A DNA stretch of 23,447 bases from Cyclobacteriaceae bacterium (GTDB lineage: Bacteria; Bacteroidota; Bacteroidia; Cytophagales; Cyclobacteriaceae). The notes below the pieces were generated by a model. The model saw nothing but the letters and a program-made list of their open reading frames with translations, did no database searches and was not told where the DNA came from. Made by a program: the position numbers and the translations under genes. This document shows, piece by piece, positions 1 to 9,687 of this stretch; the first letter of the stretch is position 1, and every line of letters begins with the position of its first letter. The stretch lies in assembly GCA_009885605.1 (NCBI GenBank), contig VFKK01000050.1:1-23447 (forward strand), written 5' to 3'.

Positions 1-1263
<1,263 letters not shown>

Positions 1264-1284
1264 GATTTGCAGAAATCAATTAAG

Positions 1285-1317
1285 CGGCATCTGTTGAAAA
1301 GCAGATGCCGTTCCTTT
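1285..1317 (+). terminator. Intrinsic terminator after dnaK
   Basis: A perfect 9-bp stem, CGGCATCTG (1285-1293) with CAGATGCCG (1302-1310), closes an 8-nt loop and is followed by a pyrimidine-rich tail (TTCCTTT). It sits 21 nt after the dnaK stop on the same strand. The tail is not a pure T run, so strength is uncertain. Confidence 0.72.
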
Positions 1318-1321
1318 ATCC

Positions 1322-1370
1322 AAAGCCAAGAATCAAGATCTCAGAATCAAGACTCTTGGCTTTTGTTCTT
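1322..1370 (+). terminator. Second hairpin after dnaK, tandem terminator or leader hairpin
   Basis: A perfect 10-bp stem pairs AAAGCCAAGA (1322-1331) with TCTTGGCTTT (1354-1363). The loop is 22 nt and a T-rich stretch (TTGTTCTT) follows. It lies only 11 nt after the first hairpin and 26 nt before the GroES-like start codon. It may be a back-up terminator for dnaK, or an element in the leader of the next gene. The loop and stem contain the 10-nt sequence AGAATCAAGA twice (1329-1338 and 1344-1353). Confidence 0.5.
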
Positions 1371-1389
1371 AAATCCTGACTCAAATGAT

Positions 1390-1764
1390 ATGCAAGTAAC
1401 AGCCGACAATAAATTAAAAAAGCTCATCGTGGTAGGTGATCGAGTACTGATCCAATTGAAAAAACCGAATGAGAAAACTGGCTCCGGATTATATCTTCCT
1501 CCTGGTGTGCAAGAGAAGGAACGAGTTCAGCAAGGCTATATCATCAAGACAGGACCGGGATATCCAATCCCGATGCCAGTTGAGGATCATGAGCCATGGA
1601 TGGAGTCCGAAGAAAAAGTCAGGTACGTACCGCTTCAAGCGAAAGAAGGTGATCTGGCAATTTTTCTGCTAAACGGATCACACGAAGTGGTTTTTGAAGG
1701 ACAAAAATATTACATCGTCTCTCAAAGTTCGATCTTGATGCTCGAGAGAGAGCAAGAACTATAA
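1390..1764 (+). CDS. GroES-like co-chaperone family protein
   Basis: This 124-residue protein has the GroES beta-barrel pattern: VVGDRVLIQLKK near the N terminus (residues 14-25), a glycine-rich segment with SGLYLPPG in the mobile-loop position (about 32-39), GYIIKTGPG (49-57), EGDLAIF (86-92) and a C-terminal YYIVSQSSILMLE, which resembles the end of GroES. It is longer than GroES (about 95 residues) because the roof-loop area (about 57-82, rich in Pro, Glu and Asp) is expanded. The frame stays open back to 1267, but ATG at 1390 is preferred: it begins just where chaperonin-like sequence starts, and the upstream part covers the two hairpins. No groEL lies beside it; the neighbour is dnaK. 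It may be a paralogue rather than the main GroES. A GroEL-capping role is inference. Confidence 0.85.
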   Translation: MQVTADNKLKKLIVVGDRVLIQLKKPNEKTGSGLYLPPGVQEKERVQQGYIIKTGPGYPIPMPVEDHEPWMESEEKVRYVPLQAKEGDLAIFLLNGSHEVVFEGQKYYIVSQSSILMLEREQEL

Positions 1765-1871
1765 AAAGAGCTTACCTCCCTTTCCGAAATTCATCATTAC
1801 AAATATTAGTATTGATTGTAACTAAGGGATTAATACCATGCTATTTGTGCAACAATCGTTTTCGTTATTCT

Positions 1872-2627
1872 TTAATTTTTACTCGTTTTCTGAAAATTAA
1901 ATCGGGTAGTGAAACCTACAGTAAAATAATAATTTTGATTATTTGAACTGTTCAAATGCTTTCCAAAAGCACCGTCCAATATGAACCGGTTCCTAAAAGC
2001 TAACATACCTCCAAAATCAAAGATGGGATTTAGAAACGATGTTTCGCTTGTAAAATTAAACAGTTCTGTATACAAGGTCAATTGCTTTGAAAGATTGAAA
2101 TTGGTAGATACAGACATGATTGCGCTTGGCTTTTCAAATTCATTCCATTGCATTCCCAAATTGTAGCCAACTACAACAAGGTTCGATAATGTGTTTTGAA
2201 AGGCTATCCTAAACATGGTAAGGGTCCGGTTTATTTTGTATTCCTCCCCGCCAAGGTTTTTGATTTGAGCTCTGCCGATGATGGCAATTTCAGGGCGTAA
2301 TTCTTTTTCTTTTAGCAAGTTGGCTTTGAAGCCAAGGGCAACTGGAGACAATCCGTAATTCCCGTTTATATTAATGATGTCGATTATCGATTGCAGTTCA
2401 AAATCCTTGGCAACCCCGAATTTCAACAAAACTGTGGGAATAAGGTAATTGTATGTTTGATCTTGGTTAATTCCTGCAAAAAAGCCTGTTTCGGCCTGTA
2501 AAGTCTTTTTGTCCACAACAAAAACACCTTCTGTTTGATCTGGCCGATCAGTCTGAATTAATTTCTGGGATAGTCCTTTTACAGAAATGAGGGCAAGGAT
2601 GCTTAGAAAAATAAGCTTTTTGATCAT
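1872..2627 (-). CDS. Outer-membrane transporter-like beta-barrel (Phenol_MetA_deg-type)
   Basis: The 251-residue product begins with a signal peptide (MIKKLIFLSILALISVKG, cleavage near LSQ) and then carries TDRPDQTEG, a motif common in Bacteroidota proteins of the 'transporter / MetA-pathway of phenol degradation' outer-membrane family. The rest alternates short amphipathic strands ending in aromatic residues, with FTTRFNF near the C terminus, as expected of a small beta-barrel. The substrate cannot be read from sequence; the family name does not mean phenol metabolism. It is separated by about 400 bp from the barrel gene at 3035-3724 and is probably transcribed on its own. No clear terminator was seen in the 107 bp between it and the convergent GroES-like gene. 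Confidence 0.72.
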   Translation of the reverse strand: MIKKLIFLSILALISVKGLSQKLIQTDRPDQTEGVFVVDKKTLQAETGFFAGINQDQTYNYLIPTVLLKFGVAKDFELQSIIDIININGNYGLSPVALGFKANLLKEKELRPEIAIIGRAQIKNLGGEEYKINRTLTMFRIAFQNTLSNLVVVGYNLGMQWNEFEKPSAIMSVSTNFNLSKQLTLYTELFNFTSETSFLNPIFDFGGMLAFRNRFILDGAFGKHLNSSNNQNYYFTVGFTTRFNFQKTSKN

Positions 2628-3034
2628 TGATTTTTTTGCTGTTTGAGAAAATTTTTTATGAAATCGGTTTTCAGACTATTTCAATATTTGGACAGCTTCA
2701 TTTGGGTGAGTTGATCTTTCTTTTATCACCCATTTATTGGACATTTTGAATTGGAAAGTAGATTTTAATAGATCTAACCTTAAAAAGCCTTCCCAGGTAA
2801 AACTCGAGAGCCTGAAGCACGTGAAGTTTTTGGATGGAATAGAAAAACCAAAGAGGCCACAATCTGCCTCTTTAGTTTCGATCATCTATCTAACGATCTC
2901 TTTGAACTGTGGGATAAGCTAGCTCTGGTTTTAATCATTCAAAGAAAAGAGGAAGCTTCCAGATAGAATAGACTATATGGGCATACTCGAGCCTCAATCT
3001 AAACATGGGAAAGTGAATAAATCACACCTTGATT
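2628..3034. other. Intergenic stretch, no supported gene
   Basis: About 400 bp between two leftward barrel genes. Short open frames exist on both strands (for example 2676-2885 leftward) but none has a recognisable domain, signal peptide or convincing composition. The only structure I can support is a hairpin at 2850-2873. The promoter for the 1872-2627 gene should lie near 2640-2740, but I found no clear TAnnTTTG match. Confidence 0.6.
2841..2873 (-). terminator. Putative intrinsic terminator, leftward
   Basis: AAAGAGGC (2850-2857) pairs perfectly with GCCTCTTT (2866-2873) around an 8-nt loop. Read leftward, the stem is followed by GGTTTTTCT, a reasonable U tract. It lies about 160 bp beyond the stop of the barrel gene at 3035 and could end the metal-efflux operon transcript. 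The long 3' UTR this implies lowers confidence. Confidence 0.5.
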
Positions 3035-3724
3035 TTAGAAAGTGTAGCCAATTGCAAAACCCAAAAACCTGTTTTTACCAGAATAACCATTTGGATTATT
3101 TACATCAGAATATATCTCAGAGGTCCCAAAAGAACCTATCAACTGAACCTGAAGAAATCCAGCAGACGTATCGATCTCTGGCCCAAATGACACAAAAATT
3201 GGTACATCTGACTGGTTGAATGAGCTGGTAACGTCTTTGACAATATGAAAACCGTCTTCCACGCTTAAGTAAACATCACTGGCCTCAAACATATAAAGAG
3301 GAGAAATACCCACGGATGCCATTAACCAAGTCGAACCTCCGGCTAAAGGCTTCGGAGTTTTAAGAATAAGTCCAATGGGAAATTCAACACTGTTCATCCG
3401 TATTCTATTTCGATAGGTATTAATGGAAGGAGCAACAAAACCAGTATCAGGTAAAATCACCCCATATCCCCTTTGCTGGTATCCAACTCCTACTGTAAAG
3501 CCTAAGAAATCAAATGGATAGTATTCGGCCTTTACATTTCCACCTAGGGAAGGTTTGGAAAATGATTCGGGTGTAGTCCCTTTTACATTACTCCAAACAT
3601 TCAAAAAGGTAAAACCGAATCTGAATTTGTCTTCTTTTGGTTCGGGTTTTTCAATTGTCTGGTTTTGGCCATTCACCAAATTAGCACCAAACAAAAACGC
3701 GATAACTATGATAATTTTTTTCAT
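3035..3724 (-). CDS. Secreted outer-membrane beta-barrel protein at end of efflux operon
   Basis: The 229-residue product has a clear signal peptide (MKKIIIVIAFLFGANLVNG, cleaved before QNQ). The remainder is rich in Gly and aromatic residues with strand-like alternation, and it ends in GYTF, the terminal Phe expected of an outer-membrane barrel. It resembles the small 'porin family / outer membrane beta-barrel' proteins of Bacteroidota, but I cannot place it in a named functional family. It starts 10 bp after the stop of the RND pump gene on the same strand, so it is very likely the last gene of that operon. A role as an accessory to metal export or as an envelope-stress protein is inference only. 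Confidence 0.7.
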   Translation of the reverse strand: MKKIIIVIAFLFGANLVNGQNQTIEKPEPKEDKFRFGFTFLNVWSNVKGTTPESFSKPSLGGNVKAEYYPFDFLGFTVGVGYQQRGYGVILPDTGFVAPSINTYRNRIRMNSVEFPIGLILKTPKPLAGGSTWLMASVGISPLYMFEASDVYLSVEDGFHIVKDVTSSFNQSDVPIFVSFGPEIDTSAGFLQVQLIGSFGTSEIYSDVNNPNGYSGKNRFLGFAIGYTF

Positions 3725-3734
3725 GAGCTTTCTT

Positions 3735-6700
3735 TTAATGGGTGGTACCAGAAGTAGATATTTTCTTTTCGGACTTTCGAACGAAAATCAAATAGATCAC
3801 TGGCAAAATAAGTAAGGTAAGAATAGTAGCAGACACCAAGCCTCCAATTACTACCACGGCAAGAGGACGTTGAGTTTCTGAACCGATTCCGGATGATAAA
3901 GCAGCCGGAAGTAATCCTAATCCTGCCATTAATGCGGTCATCACAACTGGACGGACTCTGGTCATTGCCCCATTCACCACTGCCTGATAGGTAGACATCC
4001 CTATCTCCACGTTTTTATTAAAGACCGAAACAAGGATTACCCCGTTTTGAATACAGACTCCAAACAAGGCGATAAAACCTACCCCGGCAGAAATACTGAA
4101 ATTTATGTTGGTCAGGTACAAAGCCAATATTCCTCCAATCAATGCAAATGGAACATTCAGAAGCACTATACTGGCATCCTTAGTAGAGCCAAACATGATA
4201 TACAGCAGAATAAAAATCAGGAAAACCGAAACAGGCACGACATAGGACAAAGTTTTAGTAGCTCTGACTTGATTTTCAAATTCACCGTTCCAAGTCAGAG
4301 AATAACCCTTTTCCTCCGGAATGCTTGTGTTAACTTTTTCCTGTGCCTCGGCAATTGTGCTTCCTAAATCTCTTTCTCGTACTGAAAACTTTACCGGCAC
4401 AAATCGTTGATTATTTTCTCTATAGACAAAGGCGGTACCAGTGACAAGCGAAATATCAGCAATTTCACTCAGTGGGATTTTCACTCCGTTTGCACACGGA
4501 ATCAGTAGCTTTCCAATATCATCAGGACTATTCCGGTATTCAGGGGAGTACCTCACTCTAATATCAAATTTGCGTTCTCCTTCATAAATCAAGGTTGCTG
4601 CTTTTCCTCCAATTGCAATTTCAATAATATCTTGAGCCTCCTTCATATTAGCACCATATCGAGACATTTTAGCGTGATCGAGATTGATACTCAATTCAGG
4701 TTGACCTAAGCTTTTGAACACTCCCAAATCTCTAACTCCCTCAATAGTTTGCATGATTGCTTTTATGCTATCTGCTTTTGCTTCGATTTTAGTAAAATCA
4801 TCTCCAAATACCTTTATTGCCATTTCTCCTTTTACCCCAGAAACAGCCTCTTGGACGTTATCAGAAATAGGTTGAGAAAACCCAAAGACAACCCCTGGAA
4901 AAGTATTTTCAAGCTCAGTTTGCATTTGAGAGATAACTTCTACTTTTTCCAAGCCCCTTTCCCAATCATCCGTTGGAAAAAGATCCACAAATAACTCGAC
5001 GTTGAAGAATCCAGTAGGATCCGTACCGTCATTGGGCCTTCCATTCTGGGAAATAACACCGCGTACTTCTGGATATTTCTTAACAATCAGTCTCATTTTT
5101 TCAGACTGAAGATTTGCATTAGTGAAAGAAATACTTTGAGGCATCGTAGCTCTTACATAGATAGAACCTTCGTTTAGTTGAGGAAGAAATTCTGTACCCA
5201 GATTAGTACCGAGCAACAAACTGCCTATAAGAAGGGATCCTGAAATCAAAAGAGCTGTTTTCTTCTTTTTTATACACCATTCCAAGCCTGGCTTGTAGAT
5301 CGCCTCCAAGAAATTCACAAGCGGATTACTTTTCTCACGAACATTTTTATTAAGTAGTAAATGTCCCAAGACAGGTACTAATGTTAACGTAAATATTAAT
5401 GCTCCCAAAAGTGCAAAACCAATGGTATAGGCAAGAGGGGAAAACATTTTTCCTTCCACCTGTTGGAAGGCGAAAATTGGAAGTAAAGCGGTAATGATGA
5501 TTAATTTAGAAAAGAAAATAGGCTTACCCATTTCAACTGAAATCTTCTTTATCATGCTCATTTTAGAAATCGCATTGAACTTTTCGACTCCAATGCGACT
5601 TTGCTGGTGAGCTAGATAAACAAACATTCCCTCGACCATTACGACCGAACCATCTACAATTATTCCAAAATCGATTGCACCTATTGAAAGCAGGTTAGCC
5701 GACATCCCCATCAGCTTCAAGCAAACAAAGGCGAACAAAAGAGACAAAGGAATGATGATGGAGACTATCAAAGTAGTCCGCCAATCTGCAAGGAAAATCA
5801 ACAAAATAAATGTTACCAAAAGAACACCAACAATGAGGTTTTCCATCACTGTATGCGTGGTAAGATTTACCAGTGTAGTTCTATCATAAAATGGATCAAT
5901 AGTAACTCCTTCCGGTAATACCCTCTCATTGAGTTCTGTGATTTTCTCATTAAGAAGTTTGAGGACTTCACTCGGGTTTTCACCACGTCTCAACAAAACG
6001 ATTCCTTCTACTACGTCGGGCTGATCACCACGCCCCACTTTTCCTAATCTAGGCCTTGCTGATTCCTTGACCTCTGCAACATTTGAAATAAGAATAGGAG
6101 TCCCCTCAACAGATTTTATAGGAATTTGCCTGATATCTTGAATAGATTTAACAAGACCAATCCCTCGTACAATAAAAGATTGAGGCGCTATTTCCAAGAT
6201 ATCAGCCCCCACATTAGAGTTGTTTTCTCTTAATGCTTTGAAAACATCATCAGTAGCGAGATTATACTGATTCAACTGAAGTGGATTAATAATTACTTCA
6301 TAAATTTTAACTTCTCCTCCAAAGCTGATAACATCTGCTACTCCGGGAACCGCTTTTAATCTCTTATCGATTACCCAGTCCTGAATTTCTTTAAGTTCCC
6401 TTACAGTTTTATCATCACTTTTAAGAGTGTAGCGATAAATTTCACCAGTTGGTCCTGAAGGTGGTTGTACTTCCGCATCAGCATTTTCAGGTAGCAAAAT
6501 ATTTTGAAGCTGATTTCCTACTAATTGCCTGGCAGTAAAATAATCTACATCATCTTCAAATATCATCGTAACCACAGACAAACCATAAACCGAAATTGAT
6601 CGTAGACTAGTTTTGTCTGGCACGACATTCATCTCAATTTCTATGGGAATTGTGATGAATTTTTCAACCTCTTCCGCACTTCTACCAGGCCATTGAGTAA

Positions 6701-6857
6701 TAACTACAACCCGAGTATTGATCACATCAGGAAAAGCCTCAATGGGAGTGTTTGCAAAACTGTAATATCCCCAAGCAGCAAGAATCGCTGTTGCAGAAAA
6801 TACAGTTAGTTTATTCTTGAGACAAAAGGATATTAATCCACTAAGTATTTTGTTCAT
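3735..6857 (-). CDS. CzcA/CusA-type heavy-metal efflux RND pump
   Basis: At 1040 residues this is a full-length RND inner-membrane proton antiporter of the heavy-metal efflux subfamily. It has an N-terminal membrane helix followed by the periplasmic porter segment AFPDVINTRVVV, a group of membrane helices from about 338, and a second half ending in helices with GVCIQNGVILVSVF. In the fourth-helix region, IDFGIIVDGSVVMVEG places D396, D402 and E409 where the essential acidic residues of CzcA lie. This DFG...D...E pattern is typical of the divalent-cation (Co/Zn/Cd, Ni) branch, not the Cu/Ag CusA branch. The QPISDNVQEAVSGVKGE segment is also CzcA-like and lacks the methionine expected of CusA. 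The residue after E409 is Gly, where Asn is usual. It sits 3 bp after the adaptor gene. The exact metal is not certain. Confidence 0.93.
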   Translation of the reverse strand: MNKILSGLISFCLKNKLTVFSATAILAAWGYYSFANTPIEAFPDVINTRVVVITQWPGRSAEEVEKFITIPIEIEMNVVPDKTSLRSISVYGLSVVTMIFEDDVDYFTARQLVGNQLQNILLPENADAEVQPPSGPTGEIYRYTLKSDDKTVRELKEIQDWVIDKRLKAVPGVADVISFGGEVKIYEVIINPLQLNQYNLATDDVFKALRENNSNVGADILEIAPQSFIVRGIGLVKSIQDIRQIPIKSVEGTPILISNVAEVKESARPRLGKVGRGDQPDVVEGIVLLRRGENPSEVLKLLNEKITELNERVLPEGVTIDPFYDRTTLVNLTTHTVMENLIVGVLLVTFILLIFLADWRTTLIVSIIIPLSLLFAFVCLKLMGMSANLLSIGAIDFGIIVDGSVVMVEGMFVYLAHQQSRIGVEKFNAISKMSMIKKISVEMGKPIFFSKLIIITALLPIFAFQQVEGKMFSPLAYTIGFALLGALIFTLTLVPVLGHLLLNKNVREKSNPLVNFLEAIYKPGLEWCIKKKKTALLISGSLLIGSLLLGTNLGTEFLPQLNEGSIYVRATMPQSISFTNANLQSEKMRLIVKKYPEVRGVISQNGRPNDGTDPTGFFNVELFVDLFPTDDWERGLEKVEVISQMQTELENTFPGVVFGFSQPISDNVQEAVSGVKGEMAIKVFGDDFTKIEAKADSIKAIMQTIEGVRDLGVFKSLGQPELSINLDHAKMSRYGANMKEAQDIIEIAIGGKAATLIYEGERKFDIRVRYSPEYRNSPDDIGKLLIPCANGVKIPLSEIADISLVTGTAFVYRENNQRFVPVKFSVRERDLGSTIAEAQEKVNTSIPEEKGYSLTWNGEFENQVRATKTLSYVVPVSVFLIFILLYIMFGSTKDASIVLLNVPFALIGGILALYLTNINFSISAGVGFIALFGVCIQNGVILVSVFNKNVEIGMSTYQAVVNGAMTRVRPVVMTALMAGLGLLPAALSSGIGSETQRPLAVVVIGGLVSATILTLLILPVIYLIFVRKSEKKISTSGTTH

Positions 6858-6860
6858 ATC

Positions 6861-7973
6861 CTATTTCTTATTATTATATGCTGTCATCAAAAACAATGAA
6901 TAGTTTCCGGCGATATTATCGCCATAAGAAACTCCACTAATAATCTCTGTAAATGCGCCTATCGTCTTACCAGCTTTAATCTCAATTTTTGTAAATTCAT
7001 TAACACCAAGTTGTTTCATCACATAGGTCCGGCTACTTTCTATGATAATGGCCTCAGTTGGTAAAGCAATTACTTTATTCCCAATTGAAGAAACCATGGT
7101 AACCGATGCAAACATTTCAGGTTTCAAAAGTGCATCATTGTTGTTCACTTCTGTCCTGACCTTGATAATTCTAGAATCACGATCAAGAATAGTATTGATT
7201 TTGGAGACTGTCCCTTTGTATAATTTATCAGGATAAGCAAGGGCAGTTACTTGCATTGTGTCACCTACATGCACTTTTGAAAGGTCACTTTCGTAGATAT
7301 TAGCCCAAACCCAAATGGTTTTTAAGTCTGATATTGTGAATATTGACGCATTGTTATCAGTTCTGATTTGTTGTCCTTCATTTACATTTCTCTCTACAAT
7401 GAATCCGCCTTTCGGAGCATACAATTCAAAAACTGCATCCTGATTGCTGGAAGCACCGTACAACTCCAGTTTTTTCTCCTTTTCCCGAAACTCAGCAAGA
7501 GCATTGTTATATCTATTTTCAGCTTCAGTATAATCTTTCGTTGATGCTATATTCGATTCAAATAGTGCTTTTGTTCTGGCAAATCCCTTTTCTGCCACTT
7601 CAAGATTAAATTTGGCAATACTATATTCCTTCTGATATACAATGACATCAGTACTTAATATAGTAGCAAGTCTCTGTCCGGCTTTTACATAATCCCCTAA
7701 GGAAACATATATCTTCTCAACACTACCACTGACAATTGGGAAAATACGGACTACGTTATCCTCATCAAAGCTTATTTCTCCTACCGTATTAAACTTACTA
7801 AAGTCATAAATACTATCTACACGAACGATAGACACGTTTTTAAGTGCTTCATCACTTACCTGTATACTTGTTGTTTTTTCAGCTACTACTTCCTTCTCCG
7901 CAGCCTTCTCTGAGGAACAGCTAAATGCAAAGAAAATTGATAATAGTAGGAATGCAAAATTAATATATTTCAT
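6861..7973 (-). CDS. RND efflux periplasmic adaptor lipoprotein (CzcB/CusB-like)
   Basis: This 370-residue membrane-fusion protein should bridge the RND pump and the TolC-like channel. A lipoprotein-type signal peptide ends at AFSC (Cys19), so it is probably lipid-anchored. Two half lipoyl motifs are visible (GSVEKIYVSLGDYVKAGQ at about 83-100, and APKGGFIVERNVNEGQQI at about 186-203). They flank a charged coiled-coil hairpin at about 112-172, and a beta-barrel domain follows (WVWANIYESDLSKVHVGD). No Met-rich or His-rich N-terminal metal-binding tail is present, which fits a non-copper system. The gene is 6 bp after the TolC-like gene and 3 bp before the pump, so translation is probably coupled. 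Confidence 0.92.
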   Translation of the reverse strand: MKYINFAFLLLSIFFAFSCSSEKAAEKEVVAEKTTSIQVSDEALKNVSIVRVDSIYDFSKFNTVGEISFDEDNVVRIFPIVSGSVEKIYVSLGDYVKAGQRLATILSTDVIVYQKEYSIAKFNLEVAEKGFARTKALFESNIASTKDYTEAENRYNNALAEFREKEKKLELYGASSNQDAVFELYAPKGGFIVERNVNEGQQIRTDNNASIFTISDLKTIWVWANIYESDLSKVHVGDTMQVTALAYPDKLYKGTVSKINTILDRDSRIIKVRTEVNNNDALLKPEMFASVTMVSSIGNKVIALPTEAIIIESSRTYVMKQLGVNEFTKIEIKAGKTIGAFTEIISGVSYGDNIAGNYSLFLMTAYNNKK

Positions 7974-7979
7974 AACTAA

Positions 7980-9257
7980 TTAGTTGTTATAGAGTGGAAG
8001 TCCAGTAATAAATTCTAAGTCATTAATTCTTTGTAATACTTCGGATTGCAATCCAAGGTATTCTGCCATTGTATTGATATAGGTCCTTTGCATATCAAGA
8101 TATTGAAGGATATTTATGTTTTTGTTGTTGTAGTTTTCAAATGCGCTGTTATTGAGGGCTGAGAGTTCCTTCAAAAATTCTAAATCGTAGTTATCTAGGG
8201 CTGATAGAGAATTAAAATACTTATTCACAGAAGATGAAACCTCATTTTGAAGTGAAGTATAGGCATGATCTGCCTCTACTTTTACCTTACTCACATTAGC
8301 CTTTGAGGAAGCAATATTTCCCTGATTTCTGTTGAAAATGGGAATATCCATTTCAAATACAACTCCAGAATATGGCCTTACATAGTTACTGCCTTTGTCA
8401 TGAGGCTGATAACCTACCATCATATCTGGAACTGCCTTAGAAACTTGAAGCTTCTTATTCATTTCCTGATAGGAAATCTCCTTCAACTTGGCCAAATAAT
8501 CGGGCCTGTTTTCTTCAGCATGAATTAACAATTTCCAATATTCCAAAGTAGTGGAGTCAGGAAGCGGTACTAAAATTTCTTTTGTTTTAATAAAAACCTC
8601 TGGCTTTAAATTTAATAATGTCCGGATATTAGACATCTCAATTTCAGCCTCGTTTTGATTTAAAACAATCGTATTTTGTATAGTAAGTAATTCAGATTTA
8701 AGTCTGATCAATTCACTACCAGGGATTTCCCCCACTTTGTATTGAATTTCATAAGCATCAATAAGGCCTTTGAATTGATTAAATACTATAGTGTAAAGCT
8801 CATCACGTTTCTGCAACATCATCAACTGATGATATTTCAAACCCAATTCGTAAACCAAGCTTCTTTTAGTATTCTCATAGAGCAGTTCATTTTGTTCAAC
8901 ACCTATTCTAGCCAATTTCACAGCTCTGGTATGCTTTCCTGAAACAGAAAACATAACATCCAATTGAATCAGTCTCTGATTTTTCTGATTGAAATATTCA
9001 TTTCGCTCAGCACTGTACATGTCTTGGTTCCAGTTGAAGTGAGGATTATTCCAAGCCTTGGCTTGAAGCAAATCACCTTCGGACGCTTCAACTTTGTAAT
9101 GCGAACTTAGAAGCGGAAGGCTTTCTTCTAATAATATCCCAACGGCTTCCATGTAGGTCACCTCGAGAATTGTTTCGGGTTCTTTTGTCTCCTGAGCCTT
9201 CAGGGCTCCGTTAACAATAAAGCATAGCAGTACTAATACATACTTATTCATGTTCAT
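7980..9257 (-). CDS. TolC-family outer-membrane efflux channel (CzcC/CusC-like)
   Basis: The 425-residue product has a signal peptide (cleavage near ALKAQ, about residue 21). A long alpha-helical body follows, with two repeated halves rich in Leu, Glu, Asn and Lys and typical TolC features: LLQAKAWNNPHFNW early, VVFEMDIPIFNRNQGNI in the second half, and a helical C-terminal region. It would form the outer-membrane duct of the tripartite metal exporter. There is no lipobox Cys, unlike many Gram-negative OprM-type proteins. A second in-frame ATG two codons later (9251) is an equally possible start. The gene is followed closely by the adaptor gene and preceded, 88 bp away, by a small secreted-protein gene. 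Confidence 0.92.
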   Translation of the reverse strand: MNMNKYVLVLLCFIVNGALKAQETKEPETILEVTYMEAVGILLEESLPLLSSHYKVEASEGDLLQAKAWNNPHFNWNQDMYSAERNEYFNQKNQRLIQLDVMFSVSGKHTRAVKLARIGVEQNELLYENTKRSLVYELGLKYHQLMMLQKRDELYTIVFNQFKGLIDAYEIQYKVGEIPGSELIRLKSELLTIQNTIVLNQNEAEIEMSNIRTLLNLKPEVFIKTKEILVPLPDSTTLEYWKLLIHAEENRPDYLAKLKEISYQEMNKKLQVSKAVPDMMVGYQPHDKGSNYVRPYSGVVFEMDIPIFNRNQGNIASSKANVSKVKVEADHAYTSLQNEVSSSVNKYFNSLSALDNYDLEFLKELSALNNSAFENYNNKNINILQYLDMQRTYINTMAEYLGLQSEVLQRINDLEFITGLPLYNN

Positions 9258-9345
9258 GAAATAAATTTGAAATGTAAATACAATAAGAGAATATCAACCT
9301 AAAAATATAGGATGAATAGGGTAAAACGCTAAAAATTTGAATGAT

Positions 9346-9687
9346 TTAAATTCTGAGGATACTGATAAAAATCAATATATCCTTTACGAAGTTAATTTGG
9401 GTTGAGAAATTGAAATTCTCTGAAAAATCTATTATTATGAATAAAAGTGAAAACTTTTGAGTAAAAAGGAAAATAACCGAGTTACTTACCTTTTGATTTC
9501 CATTTACGGTAAAAGAAACGGATGATTCCCTACCACCAATAACTAACCCATTATCCGCCTGAGAAAAATGAGGAGTTTCAATTTGATCCATGGAAAAATC
9601 TCCAGGCTCTTCAATTTTCCCAAATCCTTCTCCCCACATTGGAAAAGCAATGAGCGAAATCAAAAGTAAAACTGCCAATCGAGACAT
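9346..9687 (-). CDS. Small secreted protein of unknown function, possibly truncated
   Basis: An open frame of 113 residues starts at ATG 9687 and begins MSRLAVLLLISLIAFPMWG, a good signal peptide. It is followed by an acidic segment (KIEEPGDFSMDQIE) and a strand-like part (SSVSFTVNGNQK, about residues 58-69). After about residue 70 the sequence becomes Phe/Ile/Leu-rich and looks like AT-rich non-coding DNA, so the natural end may have been lost or the frame may run on by chance. It lies first in line with the metal-efflux genes, so it may be the leading gene of that operon. A promoter-like TACTTTTG on the same strand (9703-9710) lies just upstream, but no partner -33 element is evident. I do not recognise a family. 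Confidence 0.5.
   Translation of the reverse strand: MSRLAVLLLISLIAFPMWGEGFGKIEEPGDFSMDQIETPHFSQADNGLVIGGRESSVSFTVNGNQKVSNSVIFLFTQKFSLLFIIIDFSENFNFSTQINFVKDILIFISILRI

Noticed and set aside
1267..1389. N-terminal extension of the GroES-like gene from the TTG at 1267
   Set aside because: The extra 41 residues cover two terminator-like hairpins and have no resemblance to GroES; ATG at 1390 fits the family start.
2676..2922. Short open frames on both strands between the two barrel genes
   Set aside because: No signal peptide, no family resemblance, and the leftward one overlaps the terminator hairpin; more likely non-coding.
3735..6857. Copper/silver (CusA) specificity for the RND pump
   Set aside because: The DFG...D...E helix pattern is of the CzcA type and the CusA-type methionine site and Met-rich adaptor tail are not seen.
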